Source of the DNA: an uncultured beta proteobacterium
GTDB lineage: Bacteria > Pseudomonadota > Gammaproteobacteria > Burkholderiales > SG8-41
Reading direction: 5' to 3'
Assembly (NCBI GenBank): GCA_903893565.1
Contig: CAITMU010000022.1
Location: 1 to 36,786 of the forward strand
DNA length: 36,786 nucleotides
A model generated the notes under the pieces. That model was given only the letters and a program-made list of their open reading frames with translations, made no database searches and was not told the DNA's origin. Every line of letters begins with the position of its first letter. Position 1 is the stretch's first letter. The position numbers and the translations under genes are program-made. Below, piece after piece: positions 1 through 5,278 of this stretch.

Positions 1-44
1 CGGCGGGCATGGTAGTATTGGCCTGTCGAGTTGAGTCGGCAGAA

Positions 45-107
45 GGTTCAAGTATGGTCTCGCCCCAAACCAGGGGACTCAACCGAGGCCATTCTTGAGC
101 CTTTTTT
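45..107 (+). terminator. Strong intrinsic terminator, long rod hairpin
   Basis: Bases 45-61 pair with 85-101 over 17 positions, with a single T-T mismatch (53/93) and two G-T wobbles. Inside the rod, CCCC (63-66) pairs with GGGG (73-76) around loop AAACCA. The 3' arm is followed directly by six T (102-107). This is a textbook factor-independent terminator for rightward transcription. Nothing coding lies left of it in the window except a reading frame that would enter from the right edge if the molecule is circular (stop at 32-34). Confidence 0.85.
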
Positions 108-110
108 GTT

Positions 111-330
111 GTCTCGCTCGACCGCCCAATCTGTTGCGATAAGCGGCAGGGATTGGGGGATAGACCGTACTGTTGGGACATAGCGTTGAGACACGGTCAG
201 GGGCGGCGAAGCTAGCACCCCGTACGCGAACGGCTGGCGAGGCGACTGGCTCCATACCGCTATCGTAAAGGAACCCACCATTGGCAGGGATGCTCTTGTT
301 ATGGCTGAGGTTCCTCCCACCACCCGCTGT
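111..330. other. Non-coding, highly self-complementary region (candidate structured RNA)
   Basis: The gene-free left end (1-400) holds several strong helices after the terminator. CCCAATC (125-131) pairs with GATTGGG (151-157), with inner TGTTGC/GCGGCA around loop GATAA. GACCGT (163-168) pairs with ACGGTC (193-198), CCGT (220-223) with ACGG (230-233), and GGAACC (270-275) with GGTTCC (309-314), with CCAT/ATGG nested inside the last. GTCTC (111-115) could also pair with GAGAC (188-192), competing with or pseudoknotting the others. I do not recognise tRNA, tmRNA, RNase P or a group I intron core. It could be a small RNA, a leader or a packaging/replication site. The strand is not resolved. Confidence 0.45.
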
Positions 331-400
331 TAGTTGTGAAGACCCTAAATCATCCGGTGTCTTAGACTACAGTTATAGAACCCAGTCATAGACAATAGAT

Positions 401-643
401 ATGGAAATCACCCGAGAATGCACGTGTAAGCCTGAGGATAGACACGTTATGTTGTTGACAGGCAGGCTCGCGTGCGAGCTCTGTCCGGAGGCTGCGATAG
501 AACGTGATGCTGTAGATCTGCTGATGCACGATCACCCGGCAAAAATGGCCGGCGCGCTGATAGGGCTGGCCGCGTCAGCAGGCAAAGCCCATGCAGAAAC
601 AGTGCGACAACGGGCGATCTATCTGTGGCGATTACGCCACTAG
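401..643 (+). CDS. Hypothetical small Cys-containing protein
   Basis: An 80-residue ORF that I do not recognise. The N-terminal third carries Cys/His residues (CTC at 8-10, H15, and CELC at 25-28) that could bind a metal; the rest is Ala-rich and predicted helical. No Shine-Dalgarno sequence is visible before the ATG at 401, so the start is uncertain and the message could be leaderless or start further in. It lies between the structured region and an operator-like dyad. It is a plausible early phage gene because it lies in the same direction as the recombination genes, but no function can be assigned. Confidence 0.45.
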   Translation: MEITRECTCKPEDRHVMLLTGRLACELCPEAAIERDAVDLLMHDHPAKMAGALIGLAASAGKAHAETVRQRAIYLWRLRH

Positions 644-649
644 AACTAC

Positions 650-735
650 GATTGTTGCGTAATTACAACCACAATCTAATCTGATAATTGTCTAATTGAC
701 TCACTGCAATTCGCAGTGCAATAGGGAGTTCCTAC
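650..735 (+). promoter_or_regulatory. Candidate early promoter/operator and 5' hairpin
   Basis: GATTGT (650-655) and ACAATC (671-676) flank the perfect 8-bp palindrome GTAATTAC (659-666), forming a nearly symmetric 27-bp dyad. A -10-like GATAAT lies at 683-688; no good -35 is present, and the dyad sits where one would be. TCTAAT occurs at 675-680 and again at 691-696. A perfect hairpin CACTGC-AATTC-GCAGTG (702-718) follows, then the GGGAG ribosome site (724-728) for the gene at 736. The arrangement suggests a regulated promoter with a structured leader. Confidence 0.4.
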
Positions 736-960
736 ATGAATCAGCAAGTCAAATTGTGCATTAACTGCACGCACTACAGCCCGCCAGAACATTCATTCCA
801 GTCACCGGAACAGTTTAGCCGTTGCGCGGCTGGCGACAAGTTCAACGTTGTGACGGGCACGCCTATCAAAAGCTTCTGCGACATCAACCGTAACAAGTAC
901 GGCATTTGCGGCCCAGAAGCGATCCTGTACGTCGCCAAGGTCGAGGTGACCCATGAGTGA
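736..960 (+). CDS. Conserved Cys-rich small phage protein
   Basis: 74 residues. The N-terminus has a CxxC (LCINC, about residues 8-11), followed by further cysteines near residues 30, 48 and 58, the last in CGPE near the end. This spacing matches a family of small Cys-rich phage proteins that I know only as hypotheticals; four to five cysteines suggest a zinc-binding fold. The start is supported by GGGAG at 724-728 upstream of the ATG. Its 3' end overlaps the exonuclease gene by 8 nt, so the two are probably translationally coupled. Function unknown. Confidence 0.75.
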   Translation: MNQQVKLCINCTHYSPPEHSFQSPEQFSRCAAGDKFNVVTGTPIKSFCDINRNKYGICGPEAILYVAKVEVTHE

Positions 961-1837
961 CTTTGACCCTGAAGTTCGCAATACGGGCTTGTGGGCCACG
1001 GATGCCGCCCGCATCAGCAAGGGCGAAGCGGTGTCTGTCGTCTTAGAGCGCCAGGGAAAGCTGGCCCCGCCCGATCTGTCTGGCATTGAAGCAGTCCAGA
1101 TGGGTCACGTTATGCAACCCATAATCGGCAAGCTGGCCGCGCAGGCTCTGGATATGGAGCTGGAGCCTGAGGACGGTATCGCGGTTCACCCGCGACTGTC
1201 CTACATGAAGTCTCATACCGACTTCAGAGGTGACGGCCTGCTGGTTGAGGCGAAGAACCTTAGCGCATTTGCTGCTAAGCAATTTGACAAAGACCAGAAC
1301 ATTGTCCCGTTTTATTACCGGGCGCAGTGCATTCATGAGGCTGCGTGCTGGGGAGTTGATCGCGTGGTGCTGGCGGTGCTGTTCGGCGGTCAGAATTTTG
1401 AGATGTTTGACTTGCGATTTACCCAGCATGAGATTGATGTTCACTGCGTTGAGATGGCCCGCATCTGGGCGCACGTCGTTGGCGGCACGATTCCAGAGCC
1501 GAGATCCGTCGAGGATTGCAAGCTCGCCTATTCGGTCAGCAATCCCAGCGTTTCTATTGCCACTCAGGCAGTCGAGAGGGCCGTCCAATCGCTCAAGACC
1601 ATCAAGGACGATATCAAGAGGCTGGAGAGCGCAGAGGCCGATCTACAGGCCCAGATTCTCGCGTGGATGGGGCGACATGAGGCCCTTGTCACAGTTGGTG
1701 ATGAGGTACTGGCAACCTGGAAATCCAGTAAAGCCAGCAAGAAGTTCGACGCGAAGCTGTTCCAAACCGCAATGCCAGACATTCACGCGCAGTTCATTGT
1801 TGAGCAGCCCGGTTCACGCCGGTTTCTGATCAAGTGA
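953..1837 (+). CDS. YqaJ-type phage recombination exonuclease
   Basis: A 294-residue protein resembling YqaJ/lambda-exonuclease family enzymes, which resect double-stranded ends to give 3' single strands for annealing. The PD-(D/E)XK core is visible: SHTD with D90, then VEAK giving E99-x-K101, and a downstream YYRAQ with Q125, typical of the family's helix. The N-terminus (GxVMQPIIGKLA, around residue 51) fits the usual first helix. The C-terminal third (about residues 180-225) is a charged helical extension. It overlaps the upstream gene by 8 nt, and the RecT-like partner lies one small gene downstream, the classic exonuclease/annealing pair. The family call is fairly secure; processivity and polarity are inferred from relatives. 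Confidence 0.85.
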   Translation: MSDFDPEVRNTGLWATDAARISKGEAVSVVLERQGKLAPPDLSGIEAVQMGHVMQPIIGKLAAQALDMELEPEDGIAVHPRLSYMKSHTDFRGDGLLVEAKNLSAFAAKQFDKDQNIVPFYYRAQCIHEAACWGVDRVVLAVLFGGQNFEMFDLRFTQHEIDVHCVEMARIWAHVVGGTIPEPRSVEDCKLAYSVSNPSVSIATQAVERAVQSLKTIKDDIKRLESAEADLQAQILAWMGRHEALVTVGDEVLATWKSSKASKKFDAKLFQTAMPDIHAQFIVEQPGSRRFLIK

Positions 1838-1844
1838 GGTTGAT

Positions 1845-2123
1845 ATGAAATCAGGAAGACTTACTTATAATAAAAATCTTTGTTTGGGAGAAGTTGTACT
1901 TCCACAAGATTGGATTCAACATCCTTACGTTTTTAGATTAGATTGCATCCGTGATTGGATATATGATTTGCAAAAAGAATTTGATTCTATTGTGAAACAT
2001 CATGATGAATCAAGGGCTTTTATGAAACACGTTCAAAAAAGAATGGATCAAGTTGCCGATAAAATTAGCAACGACATTGCAAAAACAGTATACGGACCAA
2101 ACACGGAGGAAGAAAATGAGTAA
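1845..2123 (+). CDS. Hypothetical protein, AT-rich gene
   Basis: 92 residues, unrecognised. The sequence is mixed helical and highly charged, with a Lys/Asp/Glu-rich helical C-terminal half (about residues 40-80) that could form a coiled coil. The ATG at 1845 has an AGTGAGG ribosome site just upstream, overlapping the end of the exonuclease gene. The 3' end overlaps the RecT-like gene by 8 nt (ATGAGTAA), so coupling is likely. Base composition is clearly AT-richer than both neighbours, with many AAA, GAT and TTT codons, which suggests recent acquisition into an older exonuclease-annealase pair. Confidence 0.75.
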   Translation: MKSGRLTYNKNLCLGEVVLPQDWIQHPYVFRLDCIRDWIYDLQKEFDSIVKHHDESRAFMKHVQKRMDQVADKISNDIAKTVYGPNTEEENE

Positions 2124-3033
2124 TGAATTGGTCCCTATCGGGGATATCGAAAGGATGGCATCTGCCATTGCAAAGTCCGGTCTGTTCGGGATGAAGACGC
2201 CTGAACAAGCGGTCGCGCTGATGCTGATCGCGCAGGCAGAGGGTATGCACCCTGCTATCGCAGCAAGGGACTATCACGTGATCCAAGGCAGGCCCGCCCT
2301 TAAGGCGGACGCAATGCTGGCCCGTTTTCAGACGGCAGGAGGCAAAGTCAACTGGACTAGCTATACGGATGAAAACGTTACCGGCGTGTTCAGTCACCCG
2401 GCAGGCGGTAGCGTCGAGATCGCCTGGACTATGAAACAGGCTCGCAGTATCGGCTTGGGCACAAAAGACAACTGGAAAAACTATCCCCGTGCAATGTTGA
2501 GAGCCAGGTGCATCTCAGAAGGTATCCGTACCGTCTACCCGGCTTGCGTTGCTGGCGTTTATACGCCCGAGGAGGTACAGGATTTTGAGCCTCAGAAGCC
2601 GCAGAAGGTTAAGGATATGGGTAAGGTAGTTCCTGCTGTGGACAAGCCGCTGGTGGAGGTTCTGGAGGCTCCTGCGCCTACTGACGAAGACATTCCGGGC
2701 ATCCCGATCTACGTGCCAAGCATGGAAGAGCCGTTTTCTACTCACCCGACCGAAGAAGACTGGATCAACAATTACGCGGCGCTGGTAGTTCGCATTCAAG
2801 CGGCAAAGAAGATGTCAGAGGATCAGAAGGTGGAGAAGCTGGCTAACCTCAGAGCCTGCAATGCTGACCAGCTCACAATTATGTCCCCCATGGATCGTCT
2901 GAATTTGAATGCTGCAATTTCGGCAGCAGGAGGAACGCCCGAGCGGTTCCCAAAGCAAAGCAAGGAATTCGAAGAGATGGAATTCCAGTTGATGGAGCAG
3001 CAAAACAACACTCGGCACCGCGACGAAGAGTAA
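2116..3033 (+). CDS. RecT-like single-strand annealing protein
   Basis: 305 residues. The N-terminal about 150 residues resemble a phage RecT-type family: a start helix, then MKTPEQAVALMLIAQAEGMHP (around residues 26-46), YHVIQGRPALKADAM (about 53-67), a beta-hairpin region (79-105), and NYPRAMLRARCISEGIRTVYP (about 122-142). Such proteins anneal complementary single strands made by the partner exonuclease. The C-terminal half is variable and acidic. I chose the ATG at 2116 because of the perfect GGAGGA at 2105-2110; an upstream in-frame ATG at 2053 would overlap the previous gene by 71 nt. The annealase assignment rests on motif memory plus exonuclease context. Confidence 0.7.
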   Translation: MSNELVPIGDIERMASAIAKSGLFGMKTPEQAVALMLIAQAEGMHPAIAARDYHVIQGRPALKADAMLARFQTAGGKVNWTSYTDENVTGVFSHPAGGSVEIAWTMKQARSIGLGTKDNWKNYPRAMLRARCISEGIRTVYPACVAGVYTPEEVQDFEPQKPQKVKDMGKVVPAVDKPLVEVLEAPAPTDEDIPGIPIYVPSMEEPFSTHPTEEDWINNYAALVVRIQAAKKMSEDQKVEKLANLRACNADQLTIMSPMDRLNLNAAISAAGGTPERFPKQSKEFEEMEFQLMEQQNNTRHRDEE

Positions 3034-3038
3034 CATCT

Positions 3039-3081
3039 GCCCCCGGTATGTCAGTCTACGGATTGCAGCATATCGGGGGGC
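3039..3081 (+). other. Strong intergenic hairpin
   Basis: CCCCCGGTATG (3040-3050) pairs with CATATCGGGGG (3069-3079) over 11 positions with one G-T wobble, around an 18-nt loop; G3039/C3081 flank the stem. It fills most of the 72-nt gap between the annealing-protein gene and the SSB-tail gene. No T-run follows, so it is not a standard intrinsic terminator; an mRNA-processing or stability element or a regulatory leader is possible. Confidence 0.65.
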
Positions 3082-3105
3082 TAATCCTTAAATTGAGGAA
3101 ATAGA

Positions 3106-3438
3106 ATGGCGACACATATTGAACAGCCCGGAAAGGGCGTGATGTTCTGGGAAGCACCGGAAAAGAGAAAGTCTGAGAAAGGCCCAGACTGGAAAGGATT
3201 CCTGATCCTGAAGATGGACTACAAGGCCGGCGAGAAGCTGCAACTGTCTGGATGGCGCAAACAGACGGCATATGGCGATCTGGTAAGCCTGTCTGAGGAC
3301 ACTTACTCGAAAGAAAAGAGGGAAGGCGCAGCGCAGGAGAAAGAGGCCGAGCGCCACGTTGTGCGGGAAGTCACGCCTAAATACGCGAGGGCAGCGGCTA
3401 CCCGGGCAGATCTAGATGATGATATACCTTTTAACTAG
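3106..3438 (+). CDS. Small ssDNA-metabolism-type protein with SSB-like C-terminal tail
   Basis: 110 residues. The N-terminal region (KGVMFWEAPEKRK, then GPDWKGFLIL, about residues 10-36) resembles a small beta-rich phage family seen beside recombination genes. A charged Lys/Glu linker follows (about 67-90). The protein ends RADLDDDIPFN: an acidic tip nearly identical to the DDDIPF tail by which bacterial SSB recruits replication and repair partners, but with one extra Asn after the Phe. The ATG at 3106 follows GAGGAA at 3095-3100. It comes directly after the exonuclease/annealase genes. Role inferred: binding ssDNA or recruiting host SSB-interacting proteins. No canonical SSB OB-fold signature is obvious, so I do not call it ssb. 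Confidence 0.75.
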   Translation: MATHIEQPGKGVMFWEAPEKRKSEKGPDWKGFLILKMDYKAGEKLQLSGWRKQTAYGDLVSLSEDTYSKEKREGAAQEKEAERHVVREVTPKYARAAATRADLDDDIPFN

Positions 3439-3481
3439 AACGGGTCTATAATGGTTGTGTCACCACGCACAAGGACACAAC

Positions 3482-3913
3482 ATGATTCGTTCTAAACAAT
3501 GCTTCAAGTGCCAGACCGTCAAGCCATTGGAAGAGTTTTACAAGCACCATGCAATGGCTGACGGTCATGTTAACAAGTGTATATCCTGTAATTTAAACGA
3601 TGTAAAAATTCATAGAGAAAAAAACATTGAAAAAATTAGGGAATATGATCGTCAAAGATCAAAAAACAAAGAAAGAATTGCCCAAGCAACGCTTATCAAT
3701 AAAAATTGGCGGAATGAAGACAAAAGAAGAGTTAAAGCTCATAACGCAGTTTCTCGCGCTATAAAATCTGGAAATCTTCTAAAGATGCCGTGTGTCAGGT
3801 GTGACAATGAAAAATCTGTTGCACACCATGAAGACTACGACAAACCGTTAGAAGTGATGTGGCTTTGTCAACCATGTCACAAACAAAGACACAAGGAGTT
3901 GTTACTAAAATGA
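3482..3913 (+). CDS. HNH-family endonuclease, zinc-binding
   Basis: 143 residues. N-terminal CxxC pairs (C7/C10 and C33/C36) form a likely zinc knuckle, followed by a long basic helix (about residues 40-85). The C-terminal HNH core has C104xxC107, the VAHHEDYDKP segment (H115/H116), and LCQPCHKQRH (C129, C132, H133). Phage proteins of this type are nicking or homing-like endonucleases; some act in packaging. I chose the ATG at 3482, preceded by AAGGA, over an in-frame TTG at 3455. The gene is distinctly AT-rich compared with flanking genes and is inserted between cluster members, suggesting a mobile, free-standing HNH gene. Confidence 0.8.
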   Translation: MIRSKQCFKCQTVKPLEEFYKHHAMADGHVNKCISCNLNDVKIHREKNIEKIREYDRQRSKNKERIAQATLINKNWRNEDKRRVKAHNAVSRAIKSGNLLKMPCVRCDNEKSVAHHEDYDKPLEVMWLCQPCHKQRHKELLLK

Positions 3914-4092
3914 TCTGCGAAAAATGCTATACGCTTGTTTGTGCTTGTTTCGTGGAAGTTCATAACAGGCAACCGCCTGGCAAGCAGTTTTACTTGTTGC
4001 CAGACGATCCAGACGAAGAAGATGTTGAGCGAGCCAAGAAAACTTACAAAGAATTTTTGGCTGATCACAAACTCAAAACGGGGTATTCATGA
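3910..4092 (+). CDS. Hypothetical small Cys-rich protein
   Basis: 60 residues starting at the ATG at 3910, which overlaps the HNH stop codon (ATGA). The first 13 residues are dense in cysteine (CEKC, then CAC), consistent with a small zinc site, followed by an acidic helical tail with DDPDEED around residues 31-37. No known function. The 4-nt overlaps at both ends indicate coupled translation within a tight small-gene run. Confidence 0.6.
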   Translation: MICEKCYTLVCACFVEVHNRQPPGKQFYLLPDDPDEEDVERAKKTYKEFLADHKLKTGYS

Positions 4093-4274
4093 AATCTTGC
4101 TGGGATTGCAAATATTGTGTGATGGAGGTTATTGATGAGCAAACAGATGATGAAGAAAAGATTGGAAGCTGCCGGTACGGCCCTCCTCAGGTCGAACAAT
4201 CAAGCCTCGATGCAGTCTTTCCCTACGTCACCGCCGAACACTGGTGTTTCAAGTGGGAGCCTCAAGATCAGTGA
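4089..4274 (+). CDS. Conserved Cys-rich protein (CWDCKYC family)
   Basis: 61 residues. It begins MKSCWDCKYC, then GSCRYGPP (about residues 26-33), and ends with FPYVTAEHWCFKW. This order of CxxC, CR-PP, FP-V and WC is a recurring arrangement in small phage and prophage zinc-ribbon-like proteins, usually unannotated. It starts with a 4-nt ATGA overlap with the upstream gene. Its 3' two-thirds is overlapped out of frame by the next ORF. Function unknown; the conserved pattern makes the reading frame credible. Confidence 0.75.
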   Translation: MKSCWDCKYCVMEVIDEQTDDEEKIGSCRYGPPQVEQSSLDAVFPYVTAEHWCFKWEPQDQ

Positions 4275-4473
4275 AGTGCCGGTGCCGAAAGACAATCTGT
4301 TTGATCACCGCATTTTTGATTTCACTAAAACCGTCGAGCGTATGCGTTGCATGGCAGCATTTGAGCGTGCGTTAGACATTTTTAAGGAGCAAGTGCTTTT
4401 AAATGTAAGGCATGAACTAGACCGTGCCGAGAAAAAAGAAAGAGAAATCCCCCCGTCTTCACTTTACGATTGA
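4135..4473 (+). CDS. Hypothetical protein, starts inside the preceding gene
   Basis: 112 residues from the ATG at 4135, which has a near-ideal GGAGG (4124-4128) 6 nt upstream, inside the preceding gene. The first about 47 residues overlap that gene out of frame and are Ser/Asn/Pro-rich, as expected of an overprinted segment. The remaining part (from about residue 50) is charged and helical and looks like a normal protein core. A GTG at 4276, just after the previous stop, is an alternative start but lacks a ribosome site. Function unknown. Confidence 0.5.
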   Translation: MSKQMMKKRLEAAGTALLRSNNQASMQSFPTSPPNTGVSSGSLKISEVPVPKDNLFDHRIFDFTKTVERMRCMAAFERALDIFKEQVLLNVRHELDRAEKKEREIPPSSLYD

Positions 4474-4735
4474 CGACAAACCCGAATGCGAAAAGTGTGT
4501 GTGGCATCTGTGGTGGCGACCGGACTTCCTTACAAAAAGTCCTTACGCTGGATGCTGCTCACACGAATCCGCGCTCAAGTACAACCAAGGCGTTATTTGG
4601 CTCGCAATATCGGCCAGAGAAGTTTGCCGAGGTAGAAAATTCATTTACAAGGATGTACCACATGATTCAAGACCTTCTGAAACAAAAAGAAGCACTGGAA
4701 GCACAAATCGCAGCACTCAAAAAAGAACATCGTGA
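4424..4735 (+). CDS. Hypothetical Cys/His protein
   Basis: 103 residues from a GTG at 4424; the start is weakly supported, with no well-placed ribosome site. The central part (about residues 20-75) has CEKCVWHLW, then GCCSHESA, and AREVCRGRKFIYK, a metal-binding-like spacing similar in style to other Cys-rich phage proteins in this cluster. The last about 25 residues are Ser/Thr/Arg-rich and overlap the start of the H-NS-like gene, again as expected for overprinting. Function unknown. Confidence 0.5.
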   Translation: MPRKKKEKSPRLHFTIDDKPECEKCVWHLWWRPDFLTKSPYAGCCSHESALKYNQGVIWLAISAREVCRGRKFIYKDVPHDSRPSETKRSTGSTNRSTQKRTS

Positions 4736-4946
4736 AGATGCAATCGCAAAATGCCTTGACATCATTAACGATCACGATTTGACTGCCGAACACCTTTTTG
4801 GCAAGAAAATGAAAGCTGTTAAACCCGCTGGAATTGCGAAATACACAGACCCGACTACCGGCAAGACTTGGACTGGCCGTGGCCGTCAGCCGAACTGGTT
4901 TAAGGCTGCAAAGCCCGAGCAAATGAACGGCAACGCCAGCTACTGA
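4662..4946 (+). CDS. H-NS-like nucleoid-associated protein
   Basis: 94 residues. The N-terminal about 40 residues form a heptad-like helix (KEALEAQIAALKKE) for oligomerisation. The C-terminal domain has the H-NS DNA-binding signature KYTDPTTGKTW followed by TGRGRQPNW, carrying the TGRGRxP hook that enters AT-rich minor grooves. Length and layout match short betaproteobacterial H-NS paralogues. I chose the ATG at 4662 because AAGGA (4649-4653) lies 8 nt upstream; the frame is open back to 4470 but that part looks like an out-of-frame shadow of the neighbouring gene. Likely role: silencing or counter-silencing by mixing with host H-NS, or compacting phage DNA. The family is clear; the target is not. 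Confidence 0.85.
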   Translation: MIQDLLKQKEALEAQIAALKKEHREDAIAKCLDIINDHDLTAEHLFGKKMKAVKPAGIAKYTDPTTGKTWTGRGRQPNWFKAAKPEQMNGNASY

Positions 4947-5278
4947 TGGCAACGTCACCTACCCAGAGATCACTCGCGTACTTGCGCGAGCTGGGCTACT
5001 ACTGCGAAGTAGTGGAGCACTGGAACAGTTTTACGAACCAGCGGAAAGATCTTTGGGGATGGTGCGACATCCTTGCTCTGCGTCGAGATGAAGTGCTGGC
5101 GGTACAAACCACTGCCAGCGCCGTCTCTGCTCGCGTTAACAAGATTTTGGCTGCTCCCAATTTGAATGCAGTGCGGGAGGCTGGAATCAAGATTCACGTA
5201 CACGGCTGGATTCGTCAGCCTATAAACAAGACCCGTAAAAAGGTCACCTACAAACTCAGAATCGAGGACTTATCGTGA
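4946..5278 (+). CDS. PD-(D/E)XK-fold protein with altered active site
   Basis: 110 residues. The pattern RKDLWGWCDILALRRDEVLAVQTT (about residues 33-56), followed by RVNKI and a late GIKIHVHGW, matches a common small phage family with a restriction-endonuclease-like fold. D41 is in the usual Asp place, but the E-x-K position reads VQTT (Q54), so the metal site is atypical and the protein may bind rather than cut DNA, or use Gln as some PD-(D/E)XK variants do. It overlaps the H-NS-like gene stop by 1 nt and the next gene start by 4 nt. Confidence 0.65.
   Translation: MATSPTQRSLAYLRELGYYCEVVEHWNSFTNQRKDLWGWCDILALRRDEVLAVQTTASAVSARVNKILAAPNLNAVREAGIKIHVHGWIRQPINKTRKKVTYKLRIEDLS

Noticed and set aside
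48..323. 91-residue leftward ORF at the left end
   Set aside because: It runs through the terminator and the structured region, has an unnatural composition and no ribosome site; the base pairing explains this sequence better.
1230..1829. 199-residue ORF in another frame of the exonuclease gene
   Set aside because: Rich in Arg/Ser/Leu, fully inside the exonuclease, no coupling; a frame shadow of a GC-rich gene.
3447..3452. TATAAT before the HNH gene
   Set aside because: A perfect -10, but no -35 at 16-18 nt upstream, and the upstream gene stops only about 10 bases before; not enough to call a promoter.
4470..4661. N-terminal extension of the H-NS-like protein
   Set aside because: The frame is open, but the extra 64 residues look like an out-of-frame copy of the overlapping Cys/His gene, and the ribosome site supports the ATG at 4662.
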